From NCBI GenBank assembly GCA_017472365.1, contig JAFUQN010000042.1, positions 1 through 36,363 of the forward strand: a DNA stretch of 36,363 bases. Direction: 5' to 3'. Position 1 is the first letter of the stretch. Each line of letters starts with the position of its first letter. Source of the DNA: Bacillota bacterium. Its GTDB lineage: Bacteria > Bacillota > Clostridia > Peptostreptococcales > Anaerovoracaceae. Both the position numbers and the translations under genes were made by a program. A model generated the notes under the pieces. It was not told the DNA's origin and ran no database searches. It saw nothing but the letters and a program-made list of their open reading frames with translations. This document shows positions 8,921 to 17,883 of this stretch, in pieces.

Positions 8921-8951
8921 AATAAACTCCTTAATATATTATAAAGCGCAC

Positions 8952-9053
8952 AGCATAGTTCCCTTTGTTCGTTCCCTTTACTGTGTCTATGCTTCCATGA
9001 ATGATTTTGTGTATTTTTGACCGATTTTATTACAAAATATACCCGCAAATCGG
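8952..9053 (-). promoter_or_regulatory. glgP leader with direct and inverted repeats
   Basis: The 156 bases between the hairpin at 9077 and glgP hold a perfect 7-bp inverted repeat (agcatag 8952-8958, ctatgct 8987-8993) enclosing two copies of gttcccttt (8958-8966 and 8971-8979, period 13). A second 7-bp inverted repeat lies at 9021-9027 and 9047-9053. I could not find a convincing -35/-10 pair here. The repeats could be an operator or a structured 5' untranslated region; this is inference. Confidence 0.35.
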
Positions 9054-9076
9054 CGTTTACCCTACTATAATAACAT

Positions 9077-9112
9077 AAAATGAGCGCATTGCCTAGGCAA
9101 AGCGCTCATTTT
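9077..9112. terminator. terminator-like hairpin between glgA and glgP
   Basis: An 11-bp stem (AAAATGAGCGC, 9077-9087, with GCGCTCATTTT, 9102-9112) encloses a loop that is itself a 12-base palindrome (TTGCCTAGGCAA, 9089-9100), so the whole can fold as one long stem with a single A-A mismatch. On the plus strand it is followed by further T's; on the minus strand, the direction of glgA, by TTTTATG. It separates the synthesis genes from glgP. Confidence 0.75.
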
Positions 9113-9135
9113 TTTACAAAATTTTTCTTATTTAA

Positions 9136-10566
9136 TTAAAACCAAATAGAATTGTACATCTGGATATATTCGCCTGTGGACTTGGTCCAGGAATTATCCG
9201 CCGCCATAGCGTTCTGTACCAGCTTGTTCCACTGTTCCTTATCGTTGAACAGATTGATTCCACGATGAACAGCATCCAGCATATCCCAGGCATTGATGGA
9301 AGCGAATGTAATACCGTTTCCTTCGCCGGTTTCCGGATTGTACGGAATAACGCTGTCAGCCAGACCGCCGGTTTCACGGACAATAGGAATCGTACCGTAA
9401 CGCAGAGCGATCATCTGAGCCAGACCGCAAGGTTCGCTGACAGACGGCATCAGGAACAGATCAGAGCCTGCGTAGATCTTGTTCGCTAACGGACCGGAGA
9501 ATGCGGTCACAGTAGCAGCCTTACCCTGATACGACCATGCCTTGCCCTTGAAGAAATCCTCATAGCTCTTGGAACCAGTACCCAAAAGAACGATCTGTGC
9601 GCCAGCTGCAATGATGGCATCATAAGCTTCACGAACCATGCCGATTCCCTTATGTTCCACCAGACGTCCTACCAGCCCGATCAGAGGAACGTCAGCATTG
9701 ACTTCCAGACCGAGAGCTTCCTGCAGAGCCATCTTGTTCTGTACCTTGCGTTCTACCGTTTCTGCGGTGTAACGTGCGGACAGATTCTTATCGGTTTCGG
9801 GATTGAATAAGCCGACATCGATACCGTTCAGGATACCGCACAGTTTATATTCATTTTCACGGATGATATCCTGCATTCCCTTTCCGTAGAACGGATACAG
9901 AATTTCCTGCGCATAGGTGGGGCTTACGGTGGTCAGCTTATCGCAGGCCACAACGGCACCCTTCATCATGTTCAGGTCGCCGTCCAGACGAACCAGACCG
10001 GCATATGCCTGATCGATGCCCAGCAGGTCGCCCAGCAGTTCCATACCGTATCTTCCCTGATATTCGATGTTGTGGATCGTAAATACTGTTCTGAACTTGG
10101 AATAGTATTCGCTGCCCATGTACACGGTCTTCAGATATACAGGGATCAGTGCGGTCTGCCAGTCATTGCAGTGCAGGATTTCCGGCTGGAAATCTTCCAT
10201 ATGAGGAATGGATTCCAGTACAGCCTTGGAGAAGAATGCGAATCGTTCTGCATCATCGCCGTAGCCGTAGAAACTGTCTCTGCGGAAATACTTTTCGTTA
10301 TCGATGAAATAGAAGGTCACGCCTTCATATTCGGTTTCGAACAGACCGCAGTGTTCCACTCTCCAGGACAGACCCACGCCGTAGGACTCAATGAACTTCA
10401 GATGGTCTCCATAGGTGTCCTTCACTGTCTTATACAGGGGCAGAATGACTCTGACATTTACCCCCTGTGCTTTCAGTTCCTTGGGAAGGGCGCCGATTAC
10501 GTCGCCCAGCCCGCCGCTCTTCGCGAAAGGAACGCCTTCACTACTGATAATTAATACGTTCTTCAC
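9136..10566 (-). CDS. glgA: glycogen synthase (ADP-glucose dependent)
   Basis: A 476-residue GT5 enzyme that transfers glucose from ADP-glucose to the growing alpha-1,4 chain. The N-terminal KSGGLGDVIGALP motif has the ADP-glucose-binding Lys at K16. The C-terminal half has GLVGRLVEHKG and EPCGLAQMIALRYG followed by PIVRETGGL, the catalytic GT-B signature. Length and motifs are normal, and no lesion is seen. The start codon is GTG with AAAGGAG upstream. It follows glgD by 37 bases and is the last gene of the glgB-like/glgC/glgD/glgA unit. Confidence 0.97.
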   Translation of the reverse strand: MKNVLIISSEGVPFAKSGGLGDVIGALPKELKAQGVNVRVILPLYKTVKDTYGDHLKFIESYGVGLSWRVEHCGLFETEYEGVTFYFIDNEKYFRRDSFYGYGDDAERFAFFSKAVLESIPHMEDFQPEILHCNDWQTALIPVYLKTVYMGSEYYSKFRTVFTIHNIEYQGRYGMELLGDLLGIDQAYAGLVRLDGDLNMMKGAVVACDKLTTVSPTYAQEILYPFYGKGMQDIIRENEYKLCGILNGIDVGLFNPETDKNLSARYTAETVERKVQNKMALQEALGLEVNADVPLIGLVGRLVEHKGIGMVREAYDAIIAAGAQIVLLGTGSKSYEDFFKGKAWSYQGKAATVTAFSGPLANKIYAGSDLFLMPSVSEPCGLAQMIALRYGTIPIVRETGGLADSVIPYNPETGEGNGITFASINAWDMLDAVHRGINLFNDKEQWNKLVQNAMAADNSWTKSTGEYIQMYNSIWF

Positions 10567-10603
10567 GTTTTTCTCCTTTTGTGTCGTTTTTTGATTTATA
10601 CGA

Positions 10604-11731
10604 TTATACGATGCTCAGTTTTTCAACAACCACAGGATAGGTTTCGTGACCTACCAGCTGGCGGTTTTCTCTGACGATGACATCCTTGTCCAGGATTACA
10701 TGATCCAGAACAACATTCGCCATAACTTCCGTGTTCTGCATGATGATGCTGTTCTTGATCACAGCACCCTTTCCGATGCGGACACCACGGGAAATGATGG
10801 AATTTTCAACGGTACCTTCGATCTTGCAGCCGTCAGCAACGATGGAATTCTTCACACTGCAGCCATCGCAGTACTGTACGGGAACGCTGTCCTTGATCTT
10901 GGTGTAAATCGGAGCTGCATAGAACTTGTCAGCCATTTCCTTATCCAGCAGGGACATATTGGCCTTCATGTAGTCGGTCACGCTGGAGATTTCCATAACG
11001 TATCCGGTATATTCATAGCCGCGGATGTTCAGGTTGTTGGCCAGTCTCTTCATGATGCCTTCGTAGAAGTCATATTCCTGATAGGACATTGCATCTGCTA
11101 CCAGAGATTCCAACAGAGACTTCTTGATTACGACTGCACCGATACCCCATGCCACATCCTGTTCGTCGGTGGTGTTGGTATTGTACTTCAGATCCTTGAT
11201 TCTTCCGGATTCGTCCATATCAAAGATAACGACACCGGGAGGTACGATCTTGGAACCGTTCATGGAACGGGTATAAACAGCAGTGATATCCGCATTGTCA
11301 GCCACATGCTTTTCGATCACATCTCTGTAATCCATGCTGTACAGGGTACCGGAACCAGACAGAACTACGTATTCTGCCATGGAACGACGGATGGAATGCA
11401 TGTTTCTGGACAGAGCTTCCACGTCACCGCGATACATACCTGCATGTACCGGCATTTCGGGGCTGGAATACGGAGTCAGAACTCTCAGACCGCCCTTATT
11501 TCTGGTCAGGTCCCATTCCTTCCCTGCGCCCACGTGGTCCATCAGAGAATGATAGTTGTCCTTGGTAATGATAGAAACGTCGGTTACATCGGAGTTTACA
11601 TAGTTGGACAGGATCACGTCGATCATTCTGTATTTACCGGCAAACGGCAGAGAAGACAGAGTACGATGCTTTGTCAGTTCACGCAGATTTTCTCTTTCTG
11701 TGTAAGAGAAGATAATACCTAAAGTGTTCAT
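10604..11731 (-). CDS. glgD: glucose-1-phosphate adenylyltransferase regulatory subunit GlgD
   Basis: A 375-residue protein starting MNTLGIIFSYTE at the ATG at 11731, with GGAGGAGG upstream inside the end of glgC; a longer frame to 11794 has no such site. It is a GlgC paralogue with a nucleotidyltransferase-like domain and a C-terminal left-handed beta helix (SVKNSIVADGCKIEG, VIKNSIIMQNTE). The GGxGxR nucleotide loop of GlgC is replaced by FSYTERENL, as expected for Firmicutes GlgD. There GlgD is not an efficient catalyst alone but forms a hetero-oligomer with GlgC and alters its activity. It starts one base after the glgC stop, giving tight coupling that suits equal subunit production. Confidence 0.95.
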   Translation of the reverse strand: MNTLGIIFSYTERENLRELTKHRTLSSLPFAGKYRMIDVILSNYVNSDVTDVSIITKDNYHSLMDHVGAGKEWDLTRNKGGLRVLTPYSSPEMPVHAGMYRGDVEALSRNMHSIRRSMAEYVVLSGSGTLYSMDYRDVIEKHVADNADITAVYTRSMNGSKIVPPGVVIFDMDESGRIKDLKYNTNTTDEQDVAWGIGAVVIKKSLLESLVADAMSYQEYDFYEGIMKRLANNLNIRGYEYTGYVMEISSVTDYMKANMSLLDKEMADKFYAAPIYTKIKDSVPVQYCDGCSVKNSIVADGCKIEGTVENSIISRGVRIGKGAVIKNSIIMQNTEVMANVVLDHVILDKDVIVRENRQLVGHETYPVVVEKLSIV

Positions 11732-11732
11732 A

Positions 11733-12965
11733 TTACGCCTCCTCCTTCTCTTCAGAAGTGATGTTTTCGGATACGACAGCACCTGCCGGTACAATCACAC
11801 CTGCAGCAACGGTCAGATCCTGACCGATGACAGAGATTTCCGGATGTTCATCCGCTTTCAGAACCTTCTTGTTCTGACCGATGTGGGCATCCTTACCGAT
11901 CTTAACATTGGCAGCAACAATGGCATATTCCACAACAGCACCATCTTCAATGACGCAGTCCGGCATGATAACAGAGTTGGAAATCACAGCGCCCTTACCC
12001 ACCTTAACACCGGGGAAGACAATGGAATTTTCAACAGTACCGTGGATCGAACAACCTTCGGTTACGGAGCTGTTCTTCAGAACTGCATCTTCACCGATGA
12101 ACTGCGGCGGATAGTTGTTGTTTCTGGAGTATACCTTCCAGGGCGGATCGTTGAGGTTCAGAGGCACTGTGGCATCTAAGATGTCCATGTTTGCTTCCCA
12201 CAGGGATTCAACAGTACCTACGTCCTTCCAGTAACCCTTGTACTCATAAGCGTACATCTTATTACCGTCGTTCAGCATTGCAGGCAGTACGTCATGACCA
12301 AAGTCGTTGGAAGAATTTACATTTTCTTCATCCTTGATCAGATATTCCTTCAGCTTGGACCATGTGAAGATGTAAATACCCATGGAAGCTAAGTTGCTCT
12401 TCGGCTGAGGCGGCTTTTCTTCGAATTCGTAGATCTTCATGTCCGCTTCTGTGTTCATAACACCGAAACGGGATGCTTCTTCGATGGGAACAGGCATAAC
12501 GGCGATAGTACAGTCCGCGCCCTTTTCCTTGTGATATTCCAGCATCATGTTGTAATTCATCTTGTAGATGTGGTCACCGGACAGAATCAGAACATATTCG
12601 GGATCGTACATCTCGATGAAGTTGATATTCTGGTAGATGGCGTTTGCGGTACCTTTGTACCATTCGCCTTCCTTACCGCGTACATACGGCGGCAGGATGA
12701 AAGCACCGCCATACAGACGGTCTAAATCCCAGGGCTGACCATTACCGATGTAAGAGTTCAACTCCAGAGGCTGATACTGCGTCAGAACGCCGATGGTATC
12801 CACACCGGAGTTAACGCAGTTGGACAGAGGAAAGTCGATGATTCTCCACTTACCTCCAAAGGGAACCGCAGGCTTTGCAACACGGCTGGTCAGAACACCC
12901 ATACGGCTTCCCTGACCTCCGGCCAGGAGCATTGCGATCATTTCTTTGTTCTTGGTGAAACCCAT
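11733..12965 (-). CDS. glgC: glucose-1-phosphate adenylyltransferase catalytic subunit GlgC
   Basis: A 410-residue ADP-glucose pyrophosphorylase that makes ADP-glucose from ATP and glucose-1-phosphate, the committed step of bacterial glycogen synthesis. The nucleotide loop [11 protein letters not shown], the sugar-phosphate site [11 protein letters not shown], the metal-binding LSGDHIYKM and FEEKPPQP are all present, followed by a C-terminal hexapeptide beta helix ([18 protein letters not shown]). The start has GGGAGGT eight bases upstream. It lies 16 bases after the glgB-like gene and one base before glgD. Allosteric regulation by metabolites is usual in the family and cannot be read here. 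Confidence 0.97.
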   Translation of the reverse strand: MGFTKNKEMIAMLLAGGQGSRMGVLTSRVAKPAVPFGGKWRIIDFPLSNCVNSGVDTIGVLTQYQPLELNSYIGNGQPWDLDRLYGGAFILPPYVRGKEGEWYKGTANAIYQNINFIEMYDPEYVLILSGDHIYKMNYNMMLEYHKEKGADCTIAVMPVPIEEASRFGVMNTEADMKIYEFEEKPPQPKSNLASMGIYIFTWSKLKEYLIKDEENVNSSNDFGHDVLPAMLNDGNKMYAYEYKGYWKDVGTVESLWEANMDILDATVPLNLNDPPWKVYSRNNNYPPQFIGEDAVLKNSSVTEGCSIHGTVENSIVFPGVKVGKGAVISNSVIMPDCVIEDGAVVEYAIVAANVKIGKDAHIGQNKKVLKADEHPEISVIGQDLTVAAGVIVPAGAVVSENITSEEKEEA

Positions 12966-12981
12966 AGTAGTACCTCCCGTT

Positions 12982-14850
12982 TTACTTCTGGTAAGCTTTC
13001 AGCACCATCATCGAAAGCGGCGGAACATCGAGAACGATGGACCATTCTTTTCCGTCACATTCCGACTTCTCCGTACGGACACGTTTGACCGCTGTGCCCG
13101 TTCCTCCAAAACTTTGAAGGTTGGAATTGAAGACCGGCTTGTAAACGCCGTTTTTATTGACGCCTACCCTGTACTTGCTCTGCGGTACCGGAGCAAAGTT
13201 ACAGATGACGATCAGTTCCTCGCCTTTTCCGTTGGTGCGGATGTAGCTATATATATTGTTCTGGTTGTCGTCGGCATTGATCCAGGAAAACCCGTTCAAG
13301 TCGTCGTCCAGATCCCAGAATTCACTATGACCTTTATACAGATGGTTCAGCTCTTTTACATACGTTCTGAACTTCTCATGCATATCGAATTCCAGCAGAT
13401 TCCAATCCAATTGCCCCTCATAATTCCATTCATTGAACTGTGCCAGTTCACCGCCCATGAATAGAAGTTTTTTCCCGGGATGAGTCATCATATACCCTAG
13501 ATACGTCCGCAGATTTGCAAACTTTTCTTCATACTCGCCCGGCATTTTATTGATCAGCGACCCTTTGATGTGGACCACATCTTCGTGTGATAACGGTAAG
13601 ATGAACCGCTCCGGAAATGCATTTCTGGTGGCATGTGTCATCAGGTTATGCTTATACTGACGATACAGCGAATCGGTCTTCATGTACGTCAGTGTATCAT
13701 TTTTCCATCCGAGGTTCCATTTATAACGAAAGCCCAGTCCGCCTTCACTCACCGGTGCTGTTACCTTCGGCCATGCACCCGTTTCTCCGGCAATCATTAC
13801 CGCGTCAGGATACCGCTCCGCAACAGCACTGTTGAGCTGCGCAAGGAACGCAATTCCGTCAGGGTTTTCATTTCCGCCATTCCTGTTAGACCGCCATTCA
13901 CCTTCTCTCCGACCGTGATCCAGATACAGAAGTGAAGCTGCACCCTCCACATGAAGTCCGTCGAAATGGAACTTATCCAGCCAGAACATAGCATTGGAAA
14001 GCAGAAAGCTTCTGACTTCATTTCGTTCACAGTCAAAGGCCATGGTTCCCCATTCGCGATATTCGCTCTTATACGGATCCGCAGATTCGTAACAGGGACT
14101 CCCGTCGAAACGGTACAATCCCGCCTGATCCTTTGGAAAATACGCCGGTACCCAGTCAAGGATCACGCCGATATTGACGCCATGGCAGGCATCGATGAAC
14201 GCCATCAGGTCTTTCGGTACACCGTAACGGCTGGTGGCCGCATAGTATCCGGTGGTCTGATATCCCCACGACCCATCGAAGGGATATTCCGAAACGGGCA
14301 TCAGCTCAATATGCGTATATCCCATTTCTCTGACGTACGGAACCAGTTCTTCCGTCATTCTCTTATAATCAAAACAGTTTCCGTCCGGACGGATCTTCCA
14401 GGAGCCCAGGTGCACCTCGTAGATATTCATCGGTGCATTTAACGTCTTACTGTCTCTCCATTTCTTGTCCTTCCAGCGGTAGCCATCCAGATTGTAAGTC
14501 ATTGAAGCGGTCCCCGGCCGGACTTCCATAAGATATCCGTAGGGATCACACTTGTCGTACCGGTTTCCGTAAGCGTCGCGCATGGAATATTTGTAAAGCA
14601 TGAACTCTTCCAAATCCGGCACAAACAGCTCCCAAATTCCCTGATCCGTCAGTTTTTTCATGGGATGTGTATCTGCCCAATCATTGAACTCACCGATCAG
14701 ATATACCGTCGACGCGTTAGGAGCCCACACGCGAAAGACGTAGCCCTTTCTCTTTTTCCGGGTCTCGGGATGAGCGCCCATCAGTTCATAGGCCTTCCCT
14801 GCAGTTCCCTGATGAAATAGATAGACGGGCAACTCCAACTTCTTTTCCAT
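12982..14850 (-). CDS. glgB: GlgB-like 1,4-alpha-glucan branching enzyme homologue with altered active site
   Basis: A 622-residue GH13_9/CBM48 protein. A CBM48 domain ([20 protein letters not shown], about residues 35-115) precedes the barrel and C-terminal beta domain, as in branching enzymes lacking the N1 domain. The start at 14850 is chosen because the promoter at 14899-14927 places the transcript start around the upstream in-frame ATG (14895). Aligned without gaps to E. coli GlgB (offset 103), Y300, D335 and H525 are kept (Y197, D232, H422). However, H340 is Y237 (DWVPAYF), R403 is H300 and D405 is E302 (GLHVEGAAS), E458 is G355 (AGETGAWP), and D526 is E423 (SHEDVVH). All three catalytic carboxylate positions are therefore changed in an otherwise intact frame. 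It may be a pseudo-enzyme or have a shifted activity. It is first in the operon with glgC, glgD and glgA. Confidence 0.93.
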   Translation of the reverse strand: MEKKLELPVYLFHQGTAGKAYELMGAHPETRKKRKGYVFRVWAPNASTVYLIGEFNDWADTHPMKKLTDQGIWELFVPDLEEFMLYKYSMRDAYGNRYDKCDPYGYLMEVRPGTASMTYNLDGYRWKDKKWRDSKTLNAPMNIYEVHLGSWKIRPDGNCFDYKRMTEELVPYVREMGYTHIELMPVSEYPFDGSWGYQTTGYYAATSRYGVPKDLMAFIDACHGVNIGVILDWVPAYFPKDQAGLYRFDGSPCYESADPYKSEYREWGTMAFDCERNEVRSFLLSNAMFWLDKFHFDGLHVEGAASLLYLDHGRREGEWRSNRNGGNENPDGIAFLAQLNSAVAERYPDAVMIAGETGAWPKVTAPVSEGGLGFRYKWNLGWKNDTLTYMKTDSLYRQYKHNLMTHATRNAFPERFILPLSHEDVVHIKGSLINKMPGEYEEKFANLRTYLGYMMTHPGKKLLFMGGELAQFNEWNYEGQLDWNLLEFDMHEKFRTYVKELNHLYKGHSEFWDLDDDLNGFSWINADDNQNNIYSYIRTNGKGEELIVICNFAPVPQSKYRVGVNKNGVYKPVFNSNLQSFGGTGTAVKRVRTEKSECDGKEWSIVLDVPPLSMMVLKAYQK

Positions 14851-14898
14851 GAGATATTCCCATCCTCTTTTCAGAGTTTTCATTATTAGCTTCATTGT

Positions 14899-14927
14899 AT
14901 CATATAATTGTCAGAAAAAATAGTCAA
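14899..14927 (-). promoter_or_regulatory. sigma-A promoter of the glycogen synthesis operon
   Basis: On the minus strand TTGACT (14922-14927), a 17-base spacer and TATGAT (14899-14904) form a good vegetative promoter. The expected transcript start lies at about 14892, so the in-frame ATG at 14895 cannot be the translation start. A perfect 10-base palindrome TTGTCGACAA (14930-14939) lies just upstream of the -35 and could be an operator. Confidence 0.82.
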
Positions 14928-14937
14928 AATTGTCGAC

Positions 14938-14978
14938 AAAAAACAAGAAACCGGAGATTTTTTTAGATCTCCGGTTTC
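14938..14978 (-). terminator. Rho-independent terminator after the histidine kinase gene
   Basis: A perfect 12-bp stem (gaaaccggagat 14947-14958 with atctccggtttc 14967-14978) with an 8-base loop is followed on the minus strand by TTGTTTTTTG. It ends the two-component operon (kinase stop at 15013) directly upstream of the glycogen operon promoter. Confidence 0.93.
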
Positions 14979-15012
14979 ATTTTCTTCCATTTCTTTAAAA
15001 ACAGCTTGTTTT

Positions 15013-17115
15013 CTATTCCACTTTTTCGAACATAACCGTCGCTTTGAACAGATCCCCATCGATTTTCAGATCGAACTTCCCTTTCTGCAGCGTCGCCAGA
15101 TCTCTGGCGATTGCCAGACCAAGGCCACTTCCCTCGGTAGTTCTGGAATCATCGCCGCGTTTAAATCGTTCCATCAATTCATCTGCAGGAATATTCAGCG
15201 GATACTTGGACATGTTCTTCACATCCAAGACGACATAAAATTTATTATCGTCAATATCCTCTTCTTCTCTAAGATCCAGATAAATTCTGGTATTTTCCAT
15301 GGCATATTTCAGAAGGTTTCCAAATAAGTTCTCGATCACTCTCCAGAGAAGCTGACCGTCAGCCATCACGTAGAACTTATCTTTCGTGGAATTGAAAATC
15401 ACCTGGAAGCCCTTTTCGTTGAATCGGTCCTGATATTCTCCCAGTCCCTGATTCACGAGAGATGTCATTTCCACACGAGCCATGTGGACCGGCATATCTC
15501 CGGAAGAAGCCTTAGCCGCTTCAAACAGATCTTCGCACAGCTTCTTCAGTCTCTGGCTCTTTTCGTCCAGGATTTCCAGATACTGCGGCGCGTTTTCACT
15601 GTCCAGCCCTTCCTTCTTCAGCAGGTCGATATAGCTGATGATGGAGGTCATAGGGGTCTTCAGATCGTGGGATACATTGGAAATCAGTTCGCTCTTCATG
15701 CGCTGATTCTTCAGTTCCTTCCGCACTGCCAGATCGAGACCGTTGGAAATGTCGTTGATATCGGAAGCTAACGTCTGCAGTTCTCCTCTGGAATTGCCTT
15801 CAATGAGAATCTGATATCCAGCGTTTCCGCTGCGGATCTGATCCACACCGTCACGGATAGCCTCATACTGTTTTATCATTTTCGCAGCCAGAACGATCAG
15901 AATCCCTGCGGTCAGCGGCATTCCCACCACCGTTGCGCTCAGAAGACAAACCCCTAAAATCACCAGAATCATCTTGCGCATAGCACTTCCGCCATAGTAC
16001 AGATCCTTAAATCCGTTGACAAACCATGCAATCACACGCCAGAACAAGAAGGTAGCCCAGAACTTGTGAGCTTTGATCTTCCGTACACAGCAGAGGATCA
16101 ATGCGATCCCCACCGTGGCAATCGCCCAGCAGACTCCCAGGACCGCCGCATACTGTACATTGAATCCAGTACTATTCCAGTAATAATTGTAATATCCCCA
16201 TCCGTTGTAATATGCATACGTATGATTGATTTGTTCAACAAGAATCCATGCACCCAGACATAGTAAGCACGGAATGGCGATACAGAACAGTTCTGTAGGC
16301 CAGCAATCCAGACCGCCGATCACAGTCTTTCCTTCCTCATCCTTCTTCCCAGTGATGATGCACAGAAAAATAAATGATCCCAATGTGGCCGCGAAACAAA
16401 TTAGTGTTTTGAACAACTGTTCCCGGAAAGCCTGACTGGCGTTATCGAATTCTTCCGCTCTTGTTTTCAGATAATCTCTCGTATAACCGATGTAGATTTC
16501 GATATCATCTCCCTGAATAGGTTTTATGTTTCCTTCCAGTTCTGCGTCCATCTCGCGATAACAATATTTCGCATTTTCCAGGGCATGTTCCATGTACGCA
16601 TACAGACTTTCATCTTTATTGAAAATCAGTTCGCCGCCGGTGGTGGTCCCATCGGCAGTAACTGTGATGGATGCACCGATTTTATTGATTTCCTGATCAT
16701 ATCCATCGCTCTTATAGATCCGGTCTCCCAGCTTTACATGGAACGTGAAATTTTCATCTAAGCCATACTCGTTGATTTCATCCAGATTCTCGGTCATCTG
16801 CTTCCAGACTCCTTCTCTCAAATCGGCCTTGAAATCATTGGAAAATATGGATTTTATATAGTCATCCGGATTGTTGGTCAGCTGACCGTAACTGCGTCCC
16901 ATGACGGTCTGGAAGTTGTATCTTATGTCCGATACCACTTCACCGCTTTCCACGTATCCTCCACCCCACAGGATCCTTTCACTGAATCCGCTTTGCCCCA
17001 AGGTAAAGATCCCGCGGATCCCAAAATGGATCGCGCCCACAAACAGGAGCGCGCATAACGGAATCAGAATACACTGCAGTAACTTCTTATTTGTGTTTTT
17101 CAATTTTGTAGCCAA
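15013..17115 (-). CDS. membrane sensor histidine kinase
   Basis: A 700-residue kinase partner of the response regulator just upstream. The start is a TTG at 17115, backed by AAAGGTGG nine bases upstream; it overlaps the regulator gene by 29 bases. One N-terminal membrane segment (about residues 13-35) is followed by roughly 200 extracytoplasmic residues, then about five further hydrophobic segments (between about residues 235 and 410). A HAMP-like linker, the HisKA site SNVSHDLKTPM with H483, an N box, and the ATP-lid motif GSGLGLAIARDLA complete it. The C-terminal layout resembles VanS/PhoR-type kinases. The multi-pass sensor region between the extracellular domain and HAMP is unusual. The signal is unknown. 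Confidence 0.94.
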   Translation of the reverse strand: MATKLKNTNKKLLQCILIPLCALLFVGAIHFGIRGIFTLGQSGFSERILWGGGYVESGEVVSDIRYNFQTVMGRSYGQLTNNPDDYIKSIFSNDFKADLREGVWKQMTENLDEINEYGLDENFTFHVKLGDRIYKSDGYDQEINKIGASITVTADGTTTGGELIFNKDESLYAYMEHALENAKYCYREMDAELEGNIKPIQGDDIEIYIGYTRDYLKTRAEEFDNASQAFREQLFKTLICFAATLGSFIFLCIITGKKDEEGKTVIGGLDCWPTELFCIAIPCLLCLGAWILVEQINHTYAYYNGWGYYNYYWNSTGFNVQYAAVLGVCWAIATVGIALILCCVRKIKAHKFWATFLFWRVIAWFVNGFKDLYYGGSAMRKMILVILGVCLLSATVVGMPLTAGILIVLAAKMIKQYEAIRDGVDQIRSGNAGYQILIEGNSRGELQTLASDINDISNGLDLAVRKELKNQRMKSELISNVSHDLKTPMTSIISYIDLLKKEGLDSENAPQYLEILDEKSQRLKKLCEDLFEAAKASSGDMPVHMARVEMTSLVNQGLGEYQDRFNEKGFQVIFNSTKDKFYVMADGQLLWRVIENLFGNLLKYAMENTRIYLDLREEEDIDDNKFYVVLDVKNMSKYPLNIPADELMERFKRGDDSRTTEGSGLGLAIARDLATLQKGKFDLKIDGDLFKATVMFEKVE

Positions 17116-17776
17116 TGCCCCACACCACCTTTAAATATCTGGGATCCTTCGGATTGATTTCGATTTTCTCCCGAATTCTCCGCACGTGCACCGCCACGGT
17201 GTTCTCCGGATTGTAAGCTGTTTCCTTCCAGACCGCTTCGTAAATCTGTTCCATGGAAAACACCTTTCCGGCGTTAGCCGTCAGCAGCTTTAAAATACCG
17301 TATTCAATTGGTGTAACGGGTACCTGTTCTCCGTCGAGAGTCACACATTTTTGCTCATCATCCACCACAAGTCCGCCGGATCGGTAGATTCCAGTCTTCT
17401 TCTCCATGCTTCCCAGGCTGGTATAACGTCTCAGGTGCGACTTGACTCTGGCGATCAGTTCCAGAGGATTGAAAGGTTTTGTGATGTAATCATCTGCGCC
17501 CACATTGAGGCCGGTGATCTTATCGTAGTCTTCGGATTTGGCGGACAGCATGATGATGGGGATGTTCTTTTCTTCGCGGATCCGCATCGTCGCCCTCATC
17601 CCATCCATCTTCGGCATCATGATATCCATCAGTACTAAATGGATTTCTTCCTTTTCCACCACATCCAGCGCTTCCAGACCATCGTAGGCCTTATATACGT
17701 GATACCCCTCGTTCTTTAAATAAATTTCGATCGCGCCCACGATTTCTTTGTCATCATCACAGACCAAAATATTCAT
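17087..17776 (-). CDS. OmpR/PhoB-family response regulator
   Basis: A 229-residue regulator from the ATG at 17776, which has AGGAG nine bases upstream; the GTG two codons earlier is too close to that site. The receiver domain has the acidic pair (CDDD), the phospho-acceptor D51 in MDIMMPKMDG, the switch Ser (LSAKS) and Lys in DDYITKPF. The C-terminal winged helix (about residues 130-229) contains ENTVAVHVRRIREKIE, the recognition-helix region of the Trans_Reg_C family. It is co-transcribed with the histidine kinase. Three copies of a 7-base repeat lie upstream and may be its own binding site. Confidence 0.96.
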   Translation of the reverse strand: MNILVCDDDKEIVGAIEIYLKNEGYHVYKAYDGLEALDVVEKEEIHLVLMDIMMPKMDGMRATMRIREEKNIPIIMLSAKSEDYDKITGLNVGADDYITKPFNPLELIARVKSHLRRYTSLGSMEKKTGIYRSGGLVVDDEQKCVTLDGEQVPVTPIEYGILKLLTANAGKVFSMEQIYEAVWKETAYNPENTVAVHVRRIREKIEINPKDPRYLKVVWGIGYKIEKHK

Positions 17777-17801
17777 ACTCACAAACTCCTTTTCCCCTAT
17801 G

Positions 17802-17839
17802 TAAAACAGGTATTCCCTTTACAAAAAAGAGAATACCTG
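17802..17839 (-). terminator. terminator after the GNAT gene
   Basis: A 9-bp stem CAGGTATTC/GAATACCTG (17807-17815 with 17831-17839) encloses a T-rich loop on the minus strand and is followed by TTTTAC. It lies between the acetyltransferase stop (17881) and the regulator start. The short T run makes it moderate. Confidence 0.6.
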
Positions 17840-17842
17840 AAC

Positions 17843-17883
17843 TTTCTTAACAACATTTCAATTGATTTCTTACGAATTTCTTA
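17843..17883 (-). promoter_or_regulatory. candidate response-regulator binding repeats
   Basis: TAAGAAA occurs three times on the minus strand (17877-17883, 17866-17872, 17843-17849), with steps of 11 and 23 bases, upstream of the two-component operon. Direct repeats with an 11-base period are typical of OmpR/PhoB-family sites, so autoregulation is possible. This rests on short AT-rich repeats only. Confidence 0.3.

Noticed and set aside
10646..11722. Long open frame on the plus strand opposite glgD
   Set aside because: It is fully antisense to a clear glgD, has no recognisable motifs or ribosome site, and its residues mirror the codon usage of the real gene.
14851..14895. Longer GlgB start at the ATG at 14895
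   Set aside because: The -10 element at 14899-14904 puts the transcript start at or after this ATG, and there is no ribosome site before it.
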